Source of the DNA: Streptomyces sp. CB01249
GTDB lineage: Bacteria; Actinomycetota; Actinomycetes; Streptomycetales; Streptomycetaceae
Direction: 5' to 3'
Assembly: GCF_001905735.1 (NCBI RefSeq)
Contig: NZ_LISW01000008.1
Coordinates: 186,001 to 250,000 of the forward strand
DNA: 64,000 bases
Below the pieces are notes generated by a model that saw only the letters and a program-made list of their open reading frames with translations, had not been told where the DNA came from and did not search any database. The translations under genes and the position numbers were made by a program. This document shows positions 13,674 through 23,670 of the stretch, in pieces. The first letter of the stretch is position 1. The number at the start of each line of letters is the position of its first letter.

Positions 13674-16474
13674 GGCTCGACCCCCCAGGCGAGGGCGCCG
13701 GCGACATACGCGCCGACCTTCGAGGAGTCCGCGTACGCGGTGTTGGTGGCCCGGCTGTAGTCGTCCGCCTCGTTGAAGTTCGACCAGTCGCTCTTGTTGA
13801 GCCGCAGCTGGATCTCACCGGTGGAGGCGCCCGCGGCCAGCGTGCCCGCGCCGCCGGTGAACCCGACCTCCAGGTAGCGGTCGGCACCGGTCTTCGGGCT
13901 GGAGACGGCGACCACCGTGTGCGTGATGGTGGACGAACCGAGCGCCGCGTAGTCGCAGTAGGTGCCGAAGGTGCTCGGGCCGCCGTCCGCGGTGAACCAG
14001 TACCGGACCTTCACCGTCGACAGGTCGACGGGCGCGCTGCCCGTGTTCACCACTTGCAGGCCCATCCGGATCTGGTTGTCCGTCGCGGCGGAGTCGGTGC
14101 TCTTGTACTGCACCTTCACCGCGCCGGTCCCGGTCGAGCCGCCGGTCTTCGTCTTGGCGAGGACCGCGTCCGACAGCGCCGAGGTGTTGCCGCCCGCGTC
14201 CCGCGCCGCCACCGCGTAGGTGTACTCGGTGTTGGCGGCGAGCCCGGAGTCGGTGAACGTGCGCCCCGTCGCGTTGCCCGCCAGCACACCGTTGCGGTAC
14301 ACGTCGTAGCCGGTCACCGCGGTGTTGTCGGTGGACGCCGACCAGGAGAGCGAGACGCTGTCCTTGGTCGTCGCGGTCACCGTGAGGCCGCCCGGCGCGG
14401 TCGGCGGCTCGGTGTCGCCGCCCGGCTCACCGCCGCCGCCCTCCACCAGCAGCTCCGCGTAGATCGCGAAGGCCAGGGCGAGCGCGGCCTGCGCCCAGAA
14501 GCGGTGGTACGTGAAGACGGGCGCGTCCCCGCCGTCCAGGTACGCCTGCACCTTCGGCCAGTCCGGGTCGTCCTTGTACCAGCTGCGGATCCCGATGAAG
14601 GTCGAACCCGGCCGGACCGGGTCGCCGTTGGGCATGGTGCCCGACCAGCCGGACGGGATGTACACCTCGTCGTCGAACCGGTTGTAGTCCAGCCGGGTCT
14701 CCGGCACCGAGATGCCCTTGTCCGTGGTGTTCAGCGCCATCGCGTCCAGCAGGGCCTTGGCGAGCGCCGCCGCGTCCTCGTCGCCCGACTTGGCGGCGTA
14801 GTAGGTGAGCGTCTTGACGTACGCGGCGCCCACGCCGACGTCGTTGGCGTAGTCCACCACGGACACGTGCAGACCGGCGTTGTCACCGGGCGAGGCGGCG
14901 TTCCAGGTGTCGGGCTCCCCGGTCCAGTTGAGGGTGGAGGGGAAGCGGAAGCTGCCGTCGGAGCCGATGGTCGTCTCGCTCGACGCCCAGGCGACCCACT
15001 TCGACAGGACGGCCTCGGCGGTCGCGTTGCCGGTCACGTAGTAGTAGGCGGCGACGCGCTCCATGCCCCACGCCTGGAAGCCGAACCAGTTGTTGCTCGC
15101 CGGGTCGTGGTACACCGGCTGCCAGTCGTACGCCATCCCGTAGAAGGTGGGGGTGCCGGCCGGGGGCGCGCTGTAGCTGCCCTCCCAGCTGTTGGTGCAG
15201 CCGCCCGCGAGGGCGCCCTCGCTGGACTGGAGCCAGGTGAGGAACTCCAACTGCCGGGTCAGGCTCTTGGACCAGTCCGACCTGGCCGTCGCCGACTTGG
15301 GGGTGAGCGAGGGCACGTTGGACAGCGCCCAGGCGGCCAGCGGGTTCTGGTAGCCCTGGTGGGAGGCGCTGTCACCGATGCGCCAGGCCCAGCCACCGCC
15401 GCTGCCCGCGGACCCGCCCCAGGCGTAGTACCACGACAGCAGGTAGTGCTGGGAGTCTCTGCCGGAGGCGGCCGGGCAGGAGTTGGGATCGGTGCAGTCG
15501 CCGATACGCTTGAAGTACTTGTCGAACATGGCGTAGCGGAGGTAGTCGCCCATCTTGGCGGCCTTCGCCACCGAGGCCGCGACCTGGCTCTCCTTGCCCT
15601 GCTCGGAGGCCCAGCGGTACGCCCAGTAGGCCGCCTGCACCGCGCGGGCGTCGGCGTCCGGCGCGTTGGTGTACTTCCACTGCTTGGCGTAGCTGGAGTC
15701 CCCGACGAAAAGGTCGAGATATCCGTTGGGGCCGCCGTACTTGAAGAGGTCGGTGGTCGGCTGCGGGACGGTCTCCCACACCGATTCCTGCGCACCGCGC
15801 TGGTAGGTGTTGATGAAGGAGGCCCCGGCCCCCGGCCCGGACTCGCCGCCGGTGCCCGGCTTGTTGCCGTAGCCGTATACGTTGTCCAGGTCCATCAGCC
15901 AGTGCATGCCGTAGACGTCCATCGTCCCGTAGGACGAGGCGAGTTCGGCCGACAGCGGGTCGGTGCCCACCGGCACGGAGCCGTTCATCGCGGAGGGGTA
16001 GCCGCTGGGCAGCGGGTGCTCGGCCGCGAAGGTCGCGGGTGCGGAAGGGTTGTACGAGTCACTGGTCGGCTGGTCGGCGTGCTGCGGGATGATCGTCTTC
16101 TCCGCCACCGCCCAGGCCGCGTTGAACGGCGCCCAGTCACCGGTCACCCTGCCGTACGCCGCCTCCAGCCACATCCAGAAGCTGACGGCCTCCGACGTCG
16201 TCTGGTGACCGTGGTCCGGCGCCTCGACCATCAGGGTCTCGACCGAGTGGTACGGGAGACCGTCGGGGCTGAAGTAGCCGTTCGCGGCGTCCTTGAGCTT
16301 GCCGTACTGGGTGAGGAACGCCTGCGTGTACGGGTCGTCGCCGGCGGCGGCCGCGCGGGCTCCGGTGCCGGCCTGCGCCGAGGGCGGCCGGGCGATCGCG
16401 GTGCCCTGGGCCAGACCGACGGCCAGCATGCTGCCGCCGAGGGCGCTGCTGAACGTTCTACGTGATATCGACAC
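13670..16474 (-). CDS. Secreted GH48 processive cellulase with FN3 and CBM3
   Basis: This 934-residue enzyme has a Tat-type signal (SRRTF near the N terminus, then LGGSMLAVGLAQGTAIA). The GH48 domain covers about residues 45-680, with YHSVETLMVEAPDHGHQTTS directly before the EAVSFWMW helix that carries the catalytic Glu. A fibronectin type III domain (about 690-780) and a CBM3 (about 785-934, ending GALAWGVEP) follow. GH48 enzymes release cellobiose from reducing ends and are the main processive cellulase of many bacteria. The start is GTG 16474 with GGAGG close upstream (four-base spacing). GH12 follows with a GTGA overlap, giving a two-gene operon. Confidence 0.94.
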   Translation of the reverse strand: MSISRRTFSSALGGSMLAVGLAQGTAIARPPSAQAGTGARAAAAGDDPYTQAFLTQYGKLKDAANGYFSPDGLPYHSVETLMVEAPDHGHQTTSEAVSFWMWLEAAYGRVTGDWAPFNAAWAVAEKTIIPQHADQPTSDSYNPSAPATFAAEHPLPSGYPSAMNGSVPVGTDPLSAELASSYGTMDVYGMHWLMDLDNVYGYGNKPGTGGESGPGAGASFINTYQRGAQESVWETVPQPTTDLFKYGGPNGYLDLFVGDSSYAKQWKYTNAPDADARAVQAAYWAYRWASEQGKESQVAASVAKAAKMGDYLRYAMFDKYFKRIGDCTDPNSCPAASGRDSQHYLLSWYYAWGGSAGSGGGWAWRIGDSASHQGYQNPLAAWALSNVPSLTPKSATARSDWSKSLTRQLEFLTWLQSSEGALAGGCTNSWEGSYSAPPAGTPTFYGMAYDWQPVYHDPASNNWFGFQAWGMERVAAYYYVTGNATAEAVLSKWVAWASSETTIGSDGSFRFPSTLNWTGEPDTWNAASPGDNAGLHVSVVDYANDVGVGAAYVKTLTYYAAKSGDEDAAALAKALLDAMALNTTDKGISVPETRLDYNRFDDEVYIPSGWSGTMPNGDPVRPGSTFIGIRSWYKDDPDWPKVQAYLDGGDAPVFTYHRFWAQAALALAFAIYAELLVEGGGGEPGGDTEPPTAPGGLTVTATTKDSVSLSWSASTDNTAVTGYDVYRNGVLAGNATGRTFTDSGLAANTEYTYAVAARDAGGNTSALSDAVLAKTKTGGSTGTGAVKVQYKSTDSAATDNQIRMGLQVVNTGSAPVDLSTVKVRYWFTADGGPSTFGTYCDYAALGSSTITHTVVAVSSPKTGADRYLEVGFTGGAGTLAAGASTGEIQLRLNKSDWSNFNEADDYSRATNTAYADSSKVGAYVAGALAWGVEP

Positions 16475-16597
16475 AAATCCTCCAGTGGCGGGTGTCGTCG
16501 AGGGGGAGGGGAGGAGGGGAAGCGGTGGGGACGGGGTGCGGCGGATGCGCGGGAGGGTGTACGGGTGGGGTCGCGTGGGGGTGTACGCGAGGGGAGC

Positions 16598-16619
16598 GGG
16601 GGCCTGAGCGGAGGCCCCC
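16598..16619 (-). terminator. Terminator after GH10 gene
   Basis: GGGGGCCT and AGGCCCCC form a perfect 8-bp stem with a six-base loop, starting 4 bp after the GH10 stop on the minus strand. The GH48 operon begins beyond it, so GH48 should have its own promoter in 16475-16597. No CebR box is visible there. Confidence 0.7.
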
Positions 16620-16623
16620 GGGA

Positions 16624-18180
16624 TCAGGGCTCGATGCCCCAGACGAGTGCGCCGCCGACGTAGACGGTGACCTTCGAGGCGTCCGCGTACGAGGCGCCGG
16701 TGCCGTGGCTGTAGTCGTCCGACTCGTCGAAGTTCGACCAGTCCGTCTTGCTGAGGCGCAGCTGCATCTCGCCGGTCGACGCGCCCGGGGCGAGGGTGCC
16801 GCTCGCGAAGCCGACTTCGAGGTAGTGGTCGGCGCCGGCCTTCGGGGTGCTCGCGGCCACCACCCGGTGCGTGATGGTGGAGCAGCCGATCGGGGACCAG
16901 TCGCACCAACTGCCGTACGTGGTGGCGCCGTTGTCGCCGGAGAACCAGTAGCGGACGGTCACCGCGGGAAGGCTGACCGGGGCGCTGCCGGTGTTCACGA
17001 GTTGGAGACCGGGCTTGATCTGGTTGTCGCCGGCCGAGGTGTCGTTGGCGCGGTACTGGGCCTTGAGCGTGCCGGGCGTACCGCCGTCGCCGCCGTCGTC
17101 ACCCCCGTCGTCCCCGCCGTCCTCGTCGCCCAGGGCGGTGCGGACGGCGGCGTAGGCGGGCTTGGGGGCCAGGTTGTCGTCGTACAGGTTGGCCGCGCCC
17201 TCGCCCGGGAAGGTGCTCGGGACCCAGGAGTACTTGTCCGTGTAGTCCCAGACCGTGATGCCGACGCAGCGCTCGACGGCGAGGCAGGCGTCGACCACCT
17301 GCGCGTAGTACGAGGACTGGGTGGCGAGCTTGGCGGCGTCCGCCGGAAGTTGCATGCGCACGTCAAGTTCGGTGACGGCGACGTCCAGGCCCAGATCGGC
17401 GAACCGCTGAATGTTCGCCTGCATCTGGTACGGGAAGCCGTACTGGATGGCCAGGTGCGCCTGCATCCCGACCCCGTCGAGCGGCACGCCCTCGGCGAGC
17501 AGGTCGCTCACGAGGTCGTACATCGCGTCGCTCTTCGCGCCCTTGCCCTCGACGTTGTAGTCGTTGATGTAGAGCTTGGCGTCCGGGTCGGCGGCGTGCG
17601 CCGCGCGCAGGGCCTTGGCGATGTAGTCCTTGCCCATCGCGTTGTAGAACGGGCTGGTACGGAAGGTCCCGTCCTCGTTGAACGGCTCGTTCACCACGTC
17701 CCACGCGGCCACTTCGCCGCGGTAGTGGGTGGCCTCCGCGGTGATGTGGTCGGTCATGGCCGTCTCCACCTCGGCGGAGGGCAGTGAGCCCACCCAGCCG
17801 GGCAGCTGGCTGTGCCAGACCAGGGTGTGGCCGCGCACGGTCTGGCCGTGCGCCTGGGCGAAGTCGGTGATCACATCGCCCTTGGCGAAGTTGAACTGGC
17901 CGCGGGTGGGCTCGGTGGTGTCCCACTTCATGGAGTTGCCGGGGGTGATCTGCCCGAACTCGGAGCCCAGTTCCGCCGCGTAGGCCGCGTCGGGGAGCTC
18001 GGGGTTGTCGGTGGCGGAGCCGAAGTACTTGCCCTGGGCCGCGGCGAGGTCGTGCAGTGTGTCCTGCGGCGCGGCCGACGCCGGCCCGCCCGCCGCCAGG
18101 CCGGTGGCCAGGGCGAGTGCGCCGACCACGAGGGCCGGGAGCCCCGGGGAGCGGGGCCTACAACGCTTCACCAAGCTCAT
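16624..18180 (-). CDS. Secreted GH10 endo-1,4-beta-xylanase with CBM3
   Basis: This 518-residue enzyme has a signal peptide (about 1-38, ending GPASAAPQ), a GH10 barrel (about 40-340) and a C-terminal CBM3 (about 370-518). The acid/base Glu is in WDVVNEPFNEDG and the nucleophile in VAVTELDVRM; HTLVWHSQLPGW is also typical. The enzyme hydrolyses xylan backbones, and fusion to a cellulose-binding module places it on plant cell walls. ATG 18180 has GAGGAAGG 8 bp upstream; a longer open frame begins at 18219 but lacks this. A perfect CebR box lies 128 bp upstream. Confidence 0.94.
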   Translation of the reverse strand: MSLVKRCRPRSPGLPALVVGALALATGLAAGGPASAAPQDTLHDLAAAQGKYFGSATDNPELPDAAYAAELGSEFGQITPGNSMKWDTTEPTRGQFNFAKGDVITDFAQAHGQTVRGHTLVWHSQLPGWVGSLPSAEVETAMTDHITAEATHYRGEVAAWDVVNEPFNEDGTFRTSPFYNAMGKDYIAKALRAAHAADPDAKLYINDYNVEGKGAKSDAMYDLVSDLLAEGVPLDGVGMQAHLAIQYGFPYQMQANIQRFADLGLDVAVTELDVRMQLPADAAKLATQSSYYAQVVDACLAVERCVGITVWDYTDKYSWVPSTFPGEGAANLYDDNLAPKPAYAAVRTALGDEDGGDDGGDDGGDGGTPGTLKAQYRANDTSAGDNQIKPGLQLVNTGSAPVSLPAVTVRYWFSGDNGATTYGSWCDWSPIGCSTITHRVVAASTPKAGADHYLEVGFASGTLAPGASTGEMQLRLSKTDWSNFDESDDYSHGTGASYADASKVTVYVGGALVWGIEP

Positions 18181-18307
18181 GACAAACGCCTTCCTCTGCC
18201 GGGTAGCGCGGAACGTCACGGGGAGCGCGGCTGCGCCCCGTAACTCCCTTGCGGCTCACCGGCGTTGGGGGAGAAGGGGAGGGGGTGGAGTGTGCAAGTC
18301 TTGATTG

Positions 18308-18321
18308 TGGGAGCGCTCCCA
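18308..18321. promoter_or_regulatory. CebR operator
   Basis: TGGGAGCGCTCCCA is a perfect 14-bp palindrome identical to the operator bound by the LacI-family repressor CebR in Streptomyces, which releases DNA on binding cellobiose or cellotriose. It sits upstream of the GH10 gene. The cebR gene is not in the window. Confidence 0.9.
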
Positions 18322-18713
18322 AGGTGGCGTGGCGACAGGCACCTGTCAAGAGTTAAAGCGCAACTGGCTTACGACCGTGTGAACGGGCCCACACGTCGAA
18401 CGGAAGCCCCGCACAGCGGAGTTGACGACCGGGTAACCGCCCGTGACCGGGTGCGGGGAGGCGTCTTGTCGCGCCCGCGAAGACGTTCGCAATCGCATGC
18501 GCGGGGCCGCGTGCGCGGCCGGACGCCTCTTTGTGGCGGCGACTGAATGGTCACCCAGGGTGAGACGTTGCTCGGGTACGGTGACGGGCTCCACGGCACA
18601 TCGGTCGATGGCGAACCGCCAGGGCAGCGGAGTGCCCGGCAGGAGCGAGCGGCGTCTCCGGGGCCCCGCGGCAACAGCACTCGTGCATCGAAACCGACAG
18701 GGAGTGACGAGGG

Positions 18714-18887
18714 ATGCGGGAGTGGCGACTGCCGCCCGGGGCGTTTGCGCCGTTCGCATCGCCGCACCCGAGTCGACAGGTGTACGCCGCAGCGGCGGGT
18801 GCGCCCCGGTGGCGCCAAACCAACCGTGCGGCCAGTCCGGAACCGGTTGCGGCCGGTCACCGTATGCACCGGTTCACCCTCGCGTAA
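18714..18887 (+). CDS. Possible small ORF, 57 residues
   Basis: It begins MREWRLPPGAFAPFASPH and ends HRMHRFTLA. GGGAG lies 9 bp before the ATG, which is a usable ribosome binding site. Third-position GC is about 75 percent, lower than neighbouring genes (around 90 percent), and no family is recognised. It may equally be a chance frame. Confidence 0.22.
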   Translation: MREWRLPPGAFAPFASPHPSRQVYAAAAGAPRWRQTNRAASPEPVAAGHRMHRFTLA

Positions 18888-18927
18888 CGCTGCTGGAACC
18901 ACTCACCCGAAGGGCCGGGAACCCCTG

Positions 18928-18941
18928 TGGGAGCGCTCCAC
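18928..18941. promoter_or_regulatory. Imperfect CebR-like box
   Basis: TGGGAGCGCTCCAC matches 12 of 14 bases of the CebR palindrome and lies about 607 bp from the perfect box. No clear target gene adjoins it. Two boxes could allow looping by a tetrameric repressor, or the site may be a leftover of a lost gene. Confidence 0.4.
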
Positions 18942-19141
18942 CACTTCTTCCCCGAAGCGCGGAACGCCCACGGGCGTCGGGTACAGCCGTCACCCATGAC
19001 GGACGAACAGCGGCACGCGCCGCACTACGGGGCGAGAACCCTACGGTGCTCCTGAGGCCGGAGGTGAGGTTCGCCGGAGCTGCTCCGGTCGGGCCCGGCG
19101 CTCCGGCCCCGTAACGGACAGCAGGCGGCTTTGCCGCCCAC

Positions 19142-19300
19142 TCACGTCTCCCGCGTAGCCGCCATCCCGATCGTGATCAGGCCCAGGATCACCCAGCCGA
19201 ACCAGAGCCAGCCGTTGCTTCCCAGGGCCACCGTGTAGGCGGTCACCGCCACCAGGGTGCCGGCGGTGAGCATTCCCATCGTCTTCGTGGATCCGGACAT
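19142..19300 (-). CDS. Small membrane protein, 52 residues
   Basis: The protein is nearly all membrane: two helices (MGMLTAGTLVAVTAYTVALG and WLWFGWVILGLITIGMAA) joined by a short turn, with MSGSTK before and TRET after. It starts 66 bp after the ctaG stop on the same strand and is probably co-transcribed. The function is unknown; a link to terminal oxidase assembly is suggested only by position. Confidence 0.7.
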   Translation of the reverse strand: MSGSTKTMGMLTAGTLVAVTAYTVALGSNGWLWFGWVILGLITIGMAATRET

Positions 19301-19366
19301 GCGCGCACCCTCCTCGTCGGCCGCGCGGCCGTTAAGGCCATCGTCACCCGAAAGGAGGGTCCGCCG

Positions 19367-20317
19367 CTACTGTCCGCGCGCCTGCAACGAGGCGAGATAC
19401 GCGTTGTACGCCTGGAGCTCCTGGTCCCCGTCGCGGTCCGCGGCCCGGTCCGAGCGCTTCGCCGTGCGCTGTTCCGAGCGGTACCACTGGAACACCAGGG
19501 CCACCAGGACCACCACCGAGGGGATCTCGCTGAACGCCCAGGCGATGCCGCCCGCCGCGCTCTGGTCGGACAGCGCGTCGATGCCGAGCGAGGGCGACGG
19601 GTTCTTGTACACCTCCACCATCGGCGTGGAGGCCATCATGAGGGCGATCCCGAAGAACGCGTGGAACGGCATCCCGGCGAACAGCTCCAGCATCCGCATC
19701 ACATAGCCGGGTCGGTGCGGCCCCGGATCGACGCCCATGATCGGCCAGAAGAAGAACAGGCCGACCGCCAGGAAGTGCACCATCATCGCCAGATGCCCGG
19801 CTGTGGAGCCCATCAGGTAGTCGAAGAGCGGCGTGAAGTACAGGCCGTACAGGCTGGCGATGAACAGCGGGATCGTGAACGCCGGATGCGTGACGATCTT
19901 CATGTACCGGCTGTGCAGGAGCATCAGCAACAGCTCGCGCGGCCCCTTCGTGCCGCGCGGCGCGACCGGCAGCGCGCGCAGCGCGAGCGTCACCGGCGCG
20001 CCGAGCAGCAGCAGGATCGGCGACAGCATGCTGATCACCATGTGCTGCACCATGTGCACGCTAAACATGACCATGCCGTAGTCGTTGAGCCGGGTGCACA
20101 TCACGAGCGCGATCGTCAGCACACCGATCACGAACACGACCGTGCGCCCCACCGGCCACTCGTCCCCGCGCCGCCGCAGCCGCAGCACGCCGTACCCGTA
20201 CAGCAGCACCGCCAGGACGCAGCCGATCAGGAAGAACGGGTCCGCGGAGAAATGGAGCCCGCGTCCCAGCGTGAACGGCGGCAGGTCCATGTTCATGCCG
20301 TGCCCGCTGTGATCCAT
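19367..20317 (-). CDS. ctaG: Cytochrome c oxidase assembly protein (CtaG, caa3 type)
   Basis: This 316-residue polytopic membrane protein of the caa3_CtaG family has about seven helices. Conserved His-rich membrane motifs are VHMVQHMVISMLSPILLLLG and HFLAVGLFFFWPIMGVDP. The N terminus MDHSGHGMNMDLPPF is rich in His and Met, a copper-binding look. Family members help insert copper into the heme-copper oxidase. No oxidase subunit gene lies in the window, so it acts in trans on oxidase genes elsewhere. Confidence 0.92.
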   Translation of the reverse strand: MDHSGHGMNMDLPPFTLGRGLHFSADPFFLIGCVLAVLLYGYGVLRLRRRGDEWPVGRTVVFVIGVLTIALVMCTRLNDYGMVMFSVHMVQHMVISMLSPILLLLGAPVTLALRALPVAPRGTKGPRELLLMLLHSRYMKIVTHPAFTIPLFIASLYGLYFTPLFDYLMGSTAGHLAMMVHFLAVGLFFFWPIMGVDPGPHRPGYVMRMLELFAGMPFHAFFGIALMMASTPMVEVYKNPSPSLGIDALSDQSAAGGIAWAFSEIPSVVVLVALVFQWYRSEQRTAKRSDRAADRDGDQELQAYNAYLASLQARGQ

Positions 20318-20383
20318 CTGTTCACTCCCGACGGGAACGCCGGGACGTCCCTGTTTCGTGCTGGTTGTCCCGACCAGACTAGA

Positions 20384-20417
20384 ACCGCCCCCGGCCGAGG
20401 ATGCGGCCGGGGGCGGT
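20384..20417 (-). terminator. Terminator after pfkA
   Basis: ACCGCCCCCGGCC pairs perfectly over 13 bp with GGCCGGGGGCGGT around an eight-base loop, 19 bp past the pfkA stop. Confidence 0.82.
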
Positions 20418-20435
20418 CTCGTGTCGGGGTGTCGC

Positions 20436-21461
<1,026 letters not shown>

Positions 21462-21628
21462 TGCCCGGGAAACCTTTGCAACGTGGGCCGACGACCGGAC
21501 CACGTCGTCCGGTTGGATCCCCGCCACCCTACCGGCGCAGGGTGGCGGGACCGAACCGGGCGTCCGCCTGCTGGACGCCGCTCATCCGAGCCCTGCGCCA
21601 CTCATCGGACAACCAGTGAATTGCCTGG

Positions 21629-22357
21629 TCAGGCGGGCTGTGTGGCAGCCGCGACGCGCTCCGCGCGCAGCGCCTCGTACCACCGGTCGTCGGTCGGCGG
21701 GAGCGCGTTCACATCGAGGGCCAGCTTCAGCAGCAGGTCCGCGATCATGGGGTTCCGTGCCATCACCGGACCGTGCATGTAGGTGCCGAAGACGGTGTCG
21801 TTGTACGCGCCCTCGGTGCCGTCCCCCGTGCCGTTGCCCCGGCCGAACCGCACCCGGGCGAACGGCCGCGCCGTCGGCCCGAGATGCGTGACGCCCTGGT
21901 GGTTCTCGAACCCGGTCAGCGGCGGAAGGCCCAGCTGCGGGTCGATGTCCGCCAGCACGTCGCCGACGCACCGCGCGCCCTCGCCGCGCGTGGAGACCAC
22001 GTCCAGCAGGCCGAGGCCCTGCTCGCGCTCACCGAGGTCGTTGATGAACTCGTGGCCGAGGATCTGGTACCCGGCGCAGACCGAGAAGATGATCGCGCCG
22101 TTGGACGCGGCCCGGCTGAGCCCGCCGTCGCGGCGCAGCCGCTCCGCCGCGAGCCGCTGCGGCCGGTCCTCGCCGCCGCCGATCAGATAGATGTCGCCCG
22201 ACGTGGGCACCGGCTGGTCGCTGCGCACGTCGACGCGCGCCACGTCCAGTCCCCGCTGGCGGGCCCGGCGCTCGACCACGAGGGCGTTGCCCTGGTCGCC
22301 GTAGGTGCTCAGCAGGTCCGGGTACACCCACACCAGCCGCAGGCTGTTGTTGCTCAT
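21629..22357 (-). CDS. gatD: Lipid II isoglutaminyl synthase glutaminase subunit GatD
   Basis: This 242-residue class I (CobB/CobQ-like) glutamine amidotransferase has its nucleophile Cys94 in FSVCAGYQILGHEF and its His about 195 in GTYMHGPVMARNP. YPDLLSTYGDQGNALVVERR at the N terminus is typical of GatD. It hydrolyses glutamine and passes ammonia to MurT, which amidates the D-Glu of lipid II. It follows murT by 34 bp on the same strand. Confidence 0.95.
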   Translation of the reverse strand: MSNNSLRLVWVYPDLLSTYGDQGNALVVERRARQRGLDVARVDVRSDQPVPTSGDIYLIGGGEDRPQRLAAERLRRDGGLSRAASNGAIIFSVCAGYQILGHEFINDLGEREQGLGLLDVVSTRGEGARCVGDVLADIDPQLGLPPLTGFENHQGVTHLGPTARPFARVRFGRGNGTGDGTEGAYNDTVFGTYMHGPVMARNPMIADLLLKLALDVNALPPTDDRWYEALRAERVAAATQPA

Positions 22358-22391
22358 GCTTCGTCCTCTCCGGAGGGGCCCGGGGCCGGGG

Positions 22392-23630
22392 TCAGTTGCC
22401 GACACGGCGGCGCAGGTCCTGGAAGGCGGTGTAGTTGGCGATGACCTCGATGCGCCCGGGCGGAGCCTGCTGCACGGCCTCGTCCAGGTTCTCGCAGACT
22501 CGGAAGTCGAGTCCGGCCACTTCGAGGCGGACCGCGAGGTCCAGCTTGCGGTCGCCGAGCACGAAGATCGGGTGGCCCGCGAGCTGGGTGTAGTCGACGT
22601 CCCACAGCCACGAGGTGTCCGTGCCGTCCGCGCCGCGCGCGTTCACGGAGAGGATCACGGGGGTCGGCGGCGGATCGATCAGCGAGAACGTCTCCAGCCA
22701 GCCCGCCGGGTTCTTCGCCAGCAGGAGCCGCAGCTCACGGCCGAGGAAGTTCACCACGTCGTACCGGCCGGCGACGGCCTGCACCTGGTACATCCGCTCC
22801 AGCGCCACCTGCGGCGGCACCCCGAAGACGGCGGCGACGGCCGCCGAGCTCGTGGCGTTGGCCTTGTTGGCGCGGCCGGGGAGCTGGAGGTGGATCGGCC
22901 ACGCCGAACCGTGCGGGTCGAGCACGTAGTCGCCGTGCAGCACCCAGCTCGGCGGCGGACGCCGGAAACCGCACTCGCCGCAGAACCAGTCGTCGCCGGG
23001 GCGCTGCATGACCCCGCCGCAGGACGGGCAGGACCAGGCGTCGTCCTTCCACGCCTGGCCGGCCGCGACCCACACCACGTTGGGGGAGGAGGAGGCCGCC
23101 CAGACGATCAGCGGGTCGTCGGCGTTGGCGACGATCACGGCCTTGGAGCCGGAGAGACCCTCGCGCCACTTCTCGGCCAGCATCCGCGTCTCCGCGGCCC
23201 GGTCCAGCTGGTCGCGCGAGAGGTTGAGGAGCGCGATCACCTTGGGCGTCGTGTCGCGGGCCACCCCGGCGAGGTACTTCTCGTCGACCTCGATCACGCC
23301 GTACTGCGCGTCGGACCCGCCGGCCAGTGCCGACGTGATGCCCGCGGGCATGTTGGCGCCGAGCGCGTTCGACACGACCGGGCCCGCGGCGCGCAGCGCC
23401 TCGGCGATCAGCCGTGTGGTGGTCGTCTTGCCGTTCGTCGCCGAGACGAGGATCACGTCCAGATGCTGCGCCAGCCGCCCGAGCAGGTCGGGGTCGAGTT
23501 TGAGCGCCACCCGGCCGCCGATCACCGATCCGCTGCCCCGCCCGGCCGCCCGCGACACCGCCGCAGCGGCCTTGCCCGCCGTCACGGCCAGCTTGGCCCG
23601 CGGCGACAACGGCTCCGTGTTGCCTGCCAT
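22392..23630 (-). CDS. murT: Lipid II isoglutaminyl synthase ligase subunit MurT
   Basis: This 412-residue Mur-ligase-fold protein has the P-loop SATNGKTTTTRLIAEAL, the central-domain segment NLSRDQLDRAAE and a four-Cys zinc ribbon (CPSCGG and CGECGF, about residues 201-226) diagnostic of MurT. The C-terminal DUF1727 region ends FQDLRRRVGN. It activates the second-residue glutamate of lipid II with ATP, and GatD supplies ammonia. The product, D-isoglutamine, is needed for efficient cross-linking. ATG 23630 has a perfect AAGGAGG 10 bp upstream. Confidence 0.95.
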   Translation of the reverse strand: MAGNTEPLSPRAKLAVTAGKAAAAVSRAAGRGSGSVIGGRVALKLDPDLLGRLAQHLDVILVSATNGKTTTTRLIAEALRAAGPVVSNALGANMPAGITSALAGGSDAQYGVIEVDEKYLAGVARDTTPKVIALLNLSRDQLDRAAETRMLAEKWREGLSGSKAVIVANADDPLIVWAASSSPNVVWVAAGQAWKDDAWSCPSCGGVMQRPGDDWFCGECGFRRPPPSWVLHGDYVLDPHGSAWPIHLQLPGRANKANATSSAAVAAVFGVPPQVALERMYQVQAVAGRYDVVNFLGRELRLLLAKNPAGWLETFSLIDPPPTPVILSVNARGADGTDTSWLWDVDYTQLAGHPIFVLGDRKLDLAVRLEVAGLDFRVCENLDEAVQQAPPGRIEVIANYTAFQDLRRRVGN

Positions 23631-23664
23631 CGTCCTAGATCCTCCTTGCATCGGTCCGTCGCCC

Positions 23665-23670
23665 AGCCTA
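23665..23670 (-). promoter_or_regulatory. Candidate -10 box for murT-gatD
   Basis: TAGGCT on the minus strand, 34 bp before the murT start, fits the main-sigma -10 pattern. I see no clear -35 box at the usual distance. Confidence 0.35.

Larger units (their letters stand above)
18322..19141. other. Gene-poor interval with CebR-like half site
   Basis: About 820 bp without a convincing gene. Open frames on both strands overlap one another, are Arg/Pro/Gly-rich and lack steady third-position GC bias. It holds one weak small ORF (18714-18887) and an imperfect CebR-like box (18928-18941). It may be a decayed gene or a long regulatory region. Confidence 0.55.

Noticed and set aside
12246..13760. 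504-codon plus-strand frame opposite the GH12 gene
   Set aside because: It lacks any recognisable domain, and its start lies in the GH6 leader.
13919..16465. 848-codon plus-strand frame opposite the GH48 gene
   Set aside because: Composition is that of an antisense shadow and all family motifs lie on the minus strand.
18443..19114. 223-codon open frame in the gene-poor interval
   Set aside because: No ribosome binding site, no family pattern, and it overlaps other equally poor frames.
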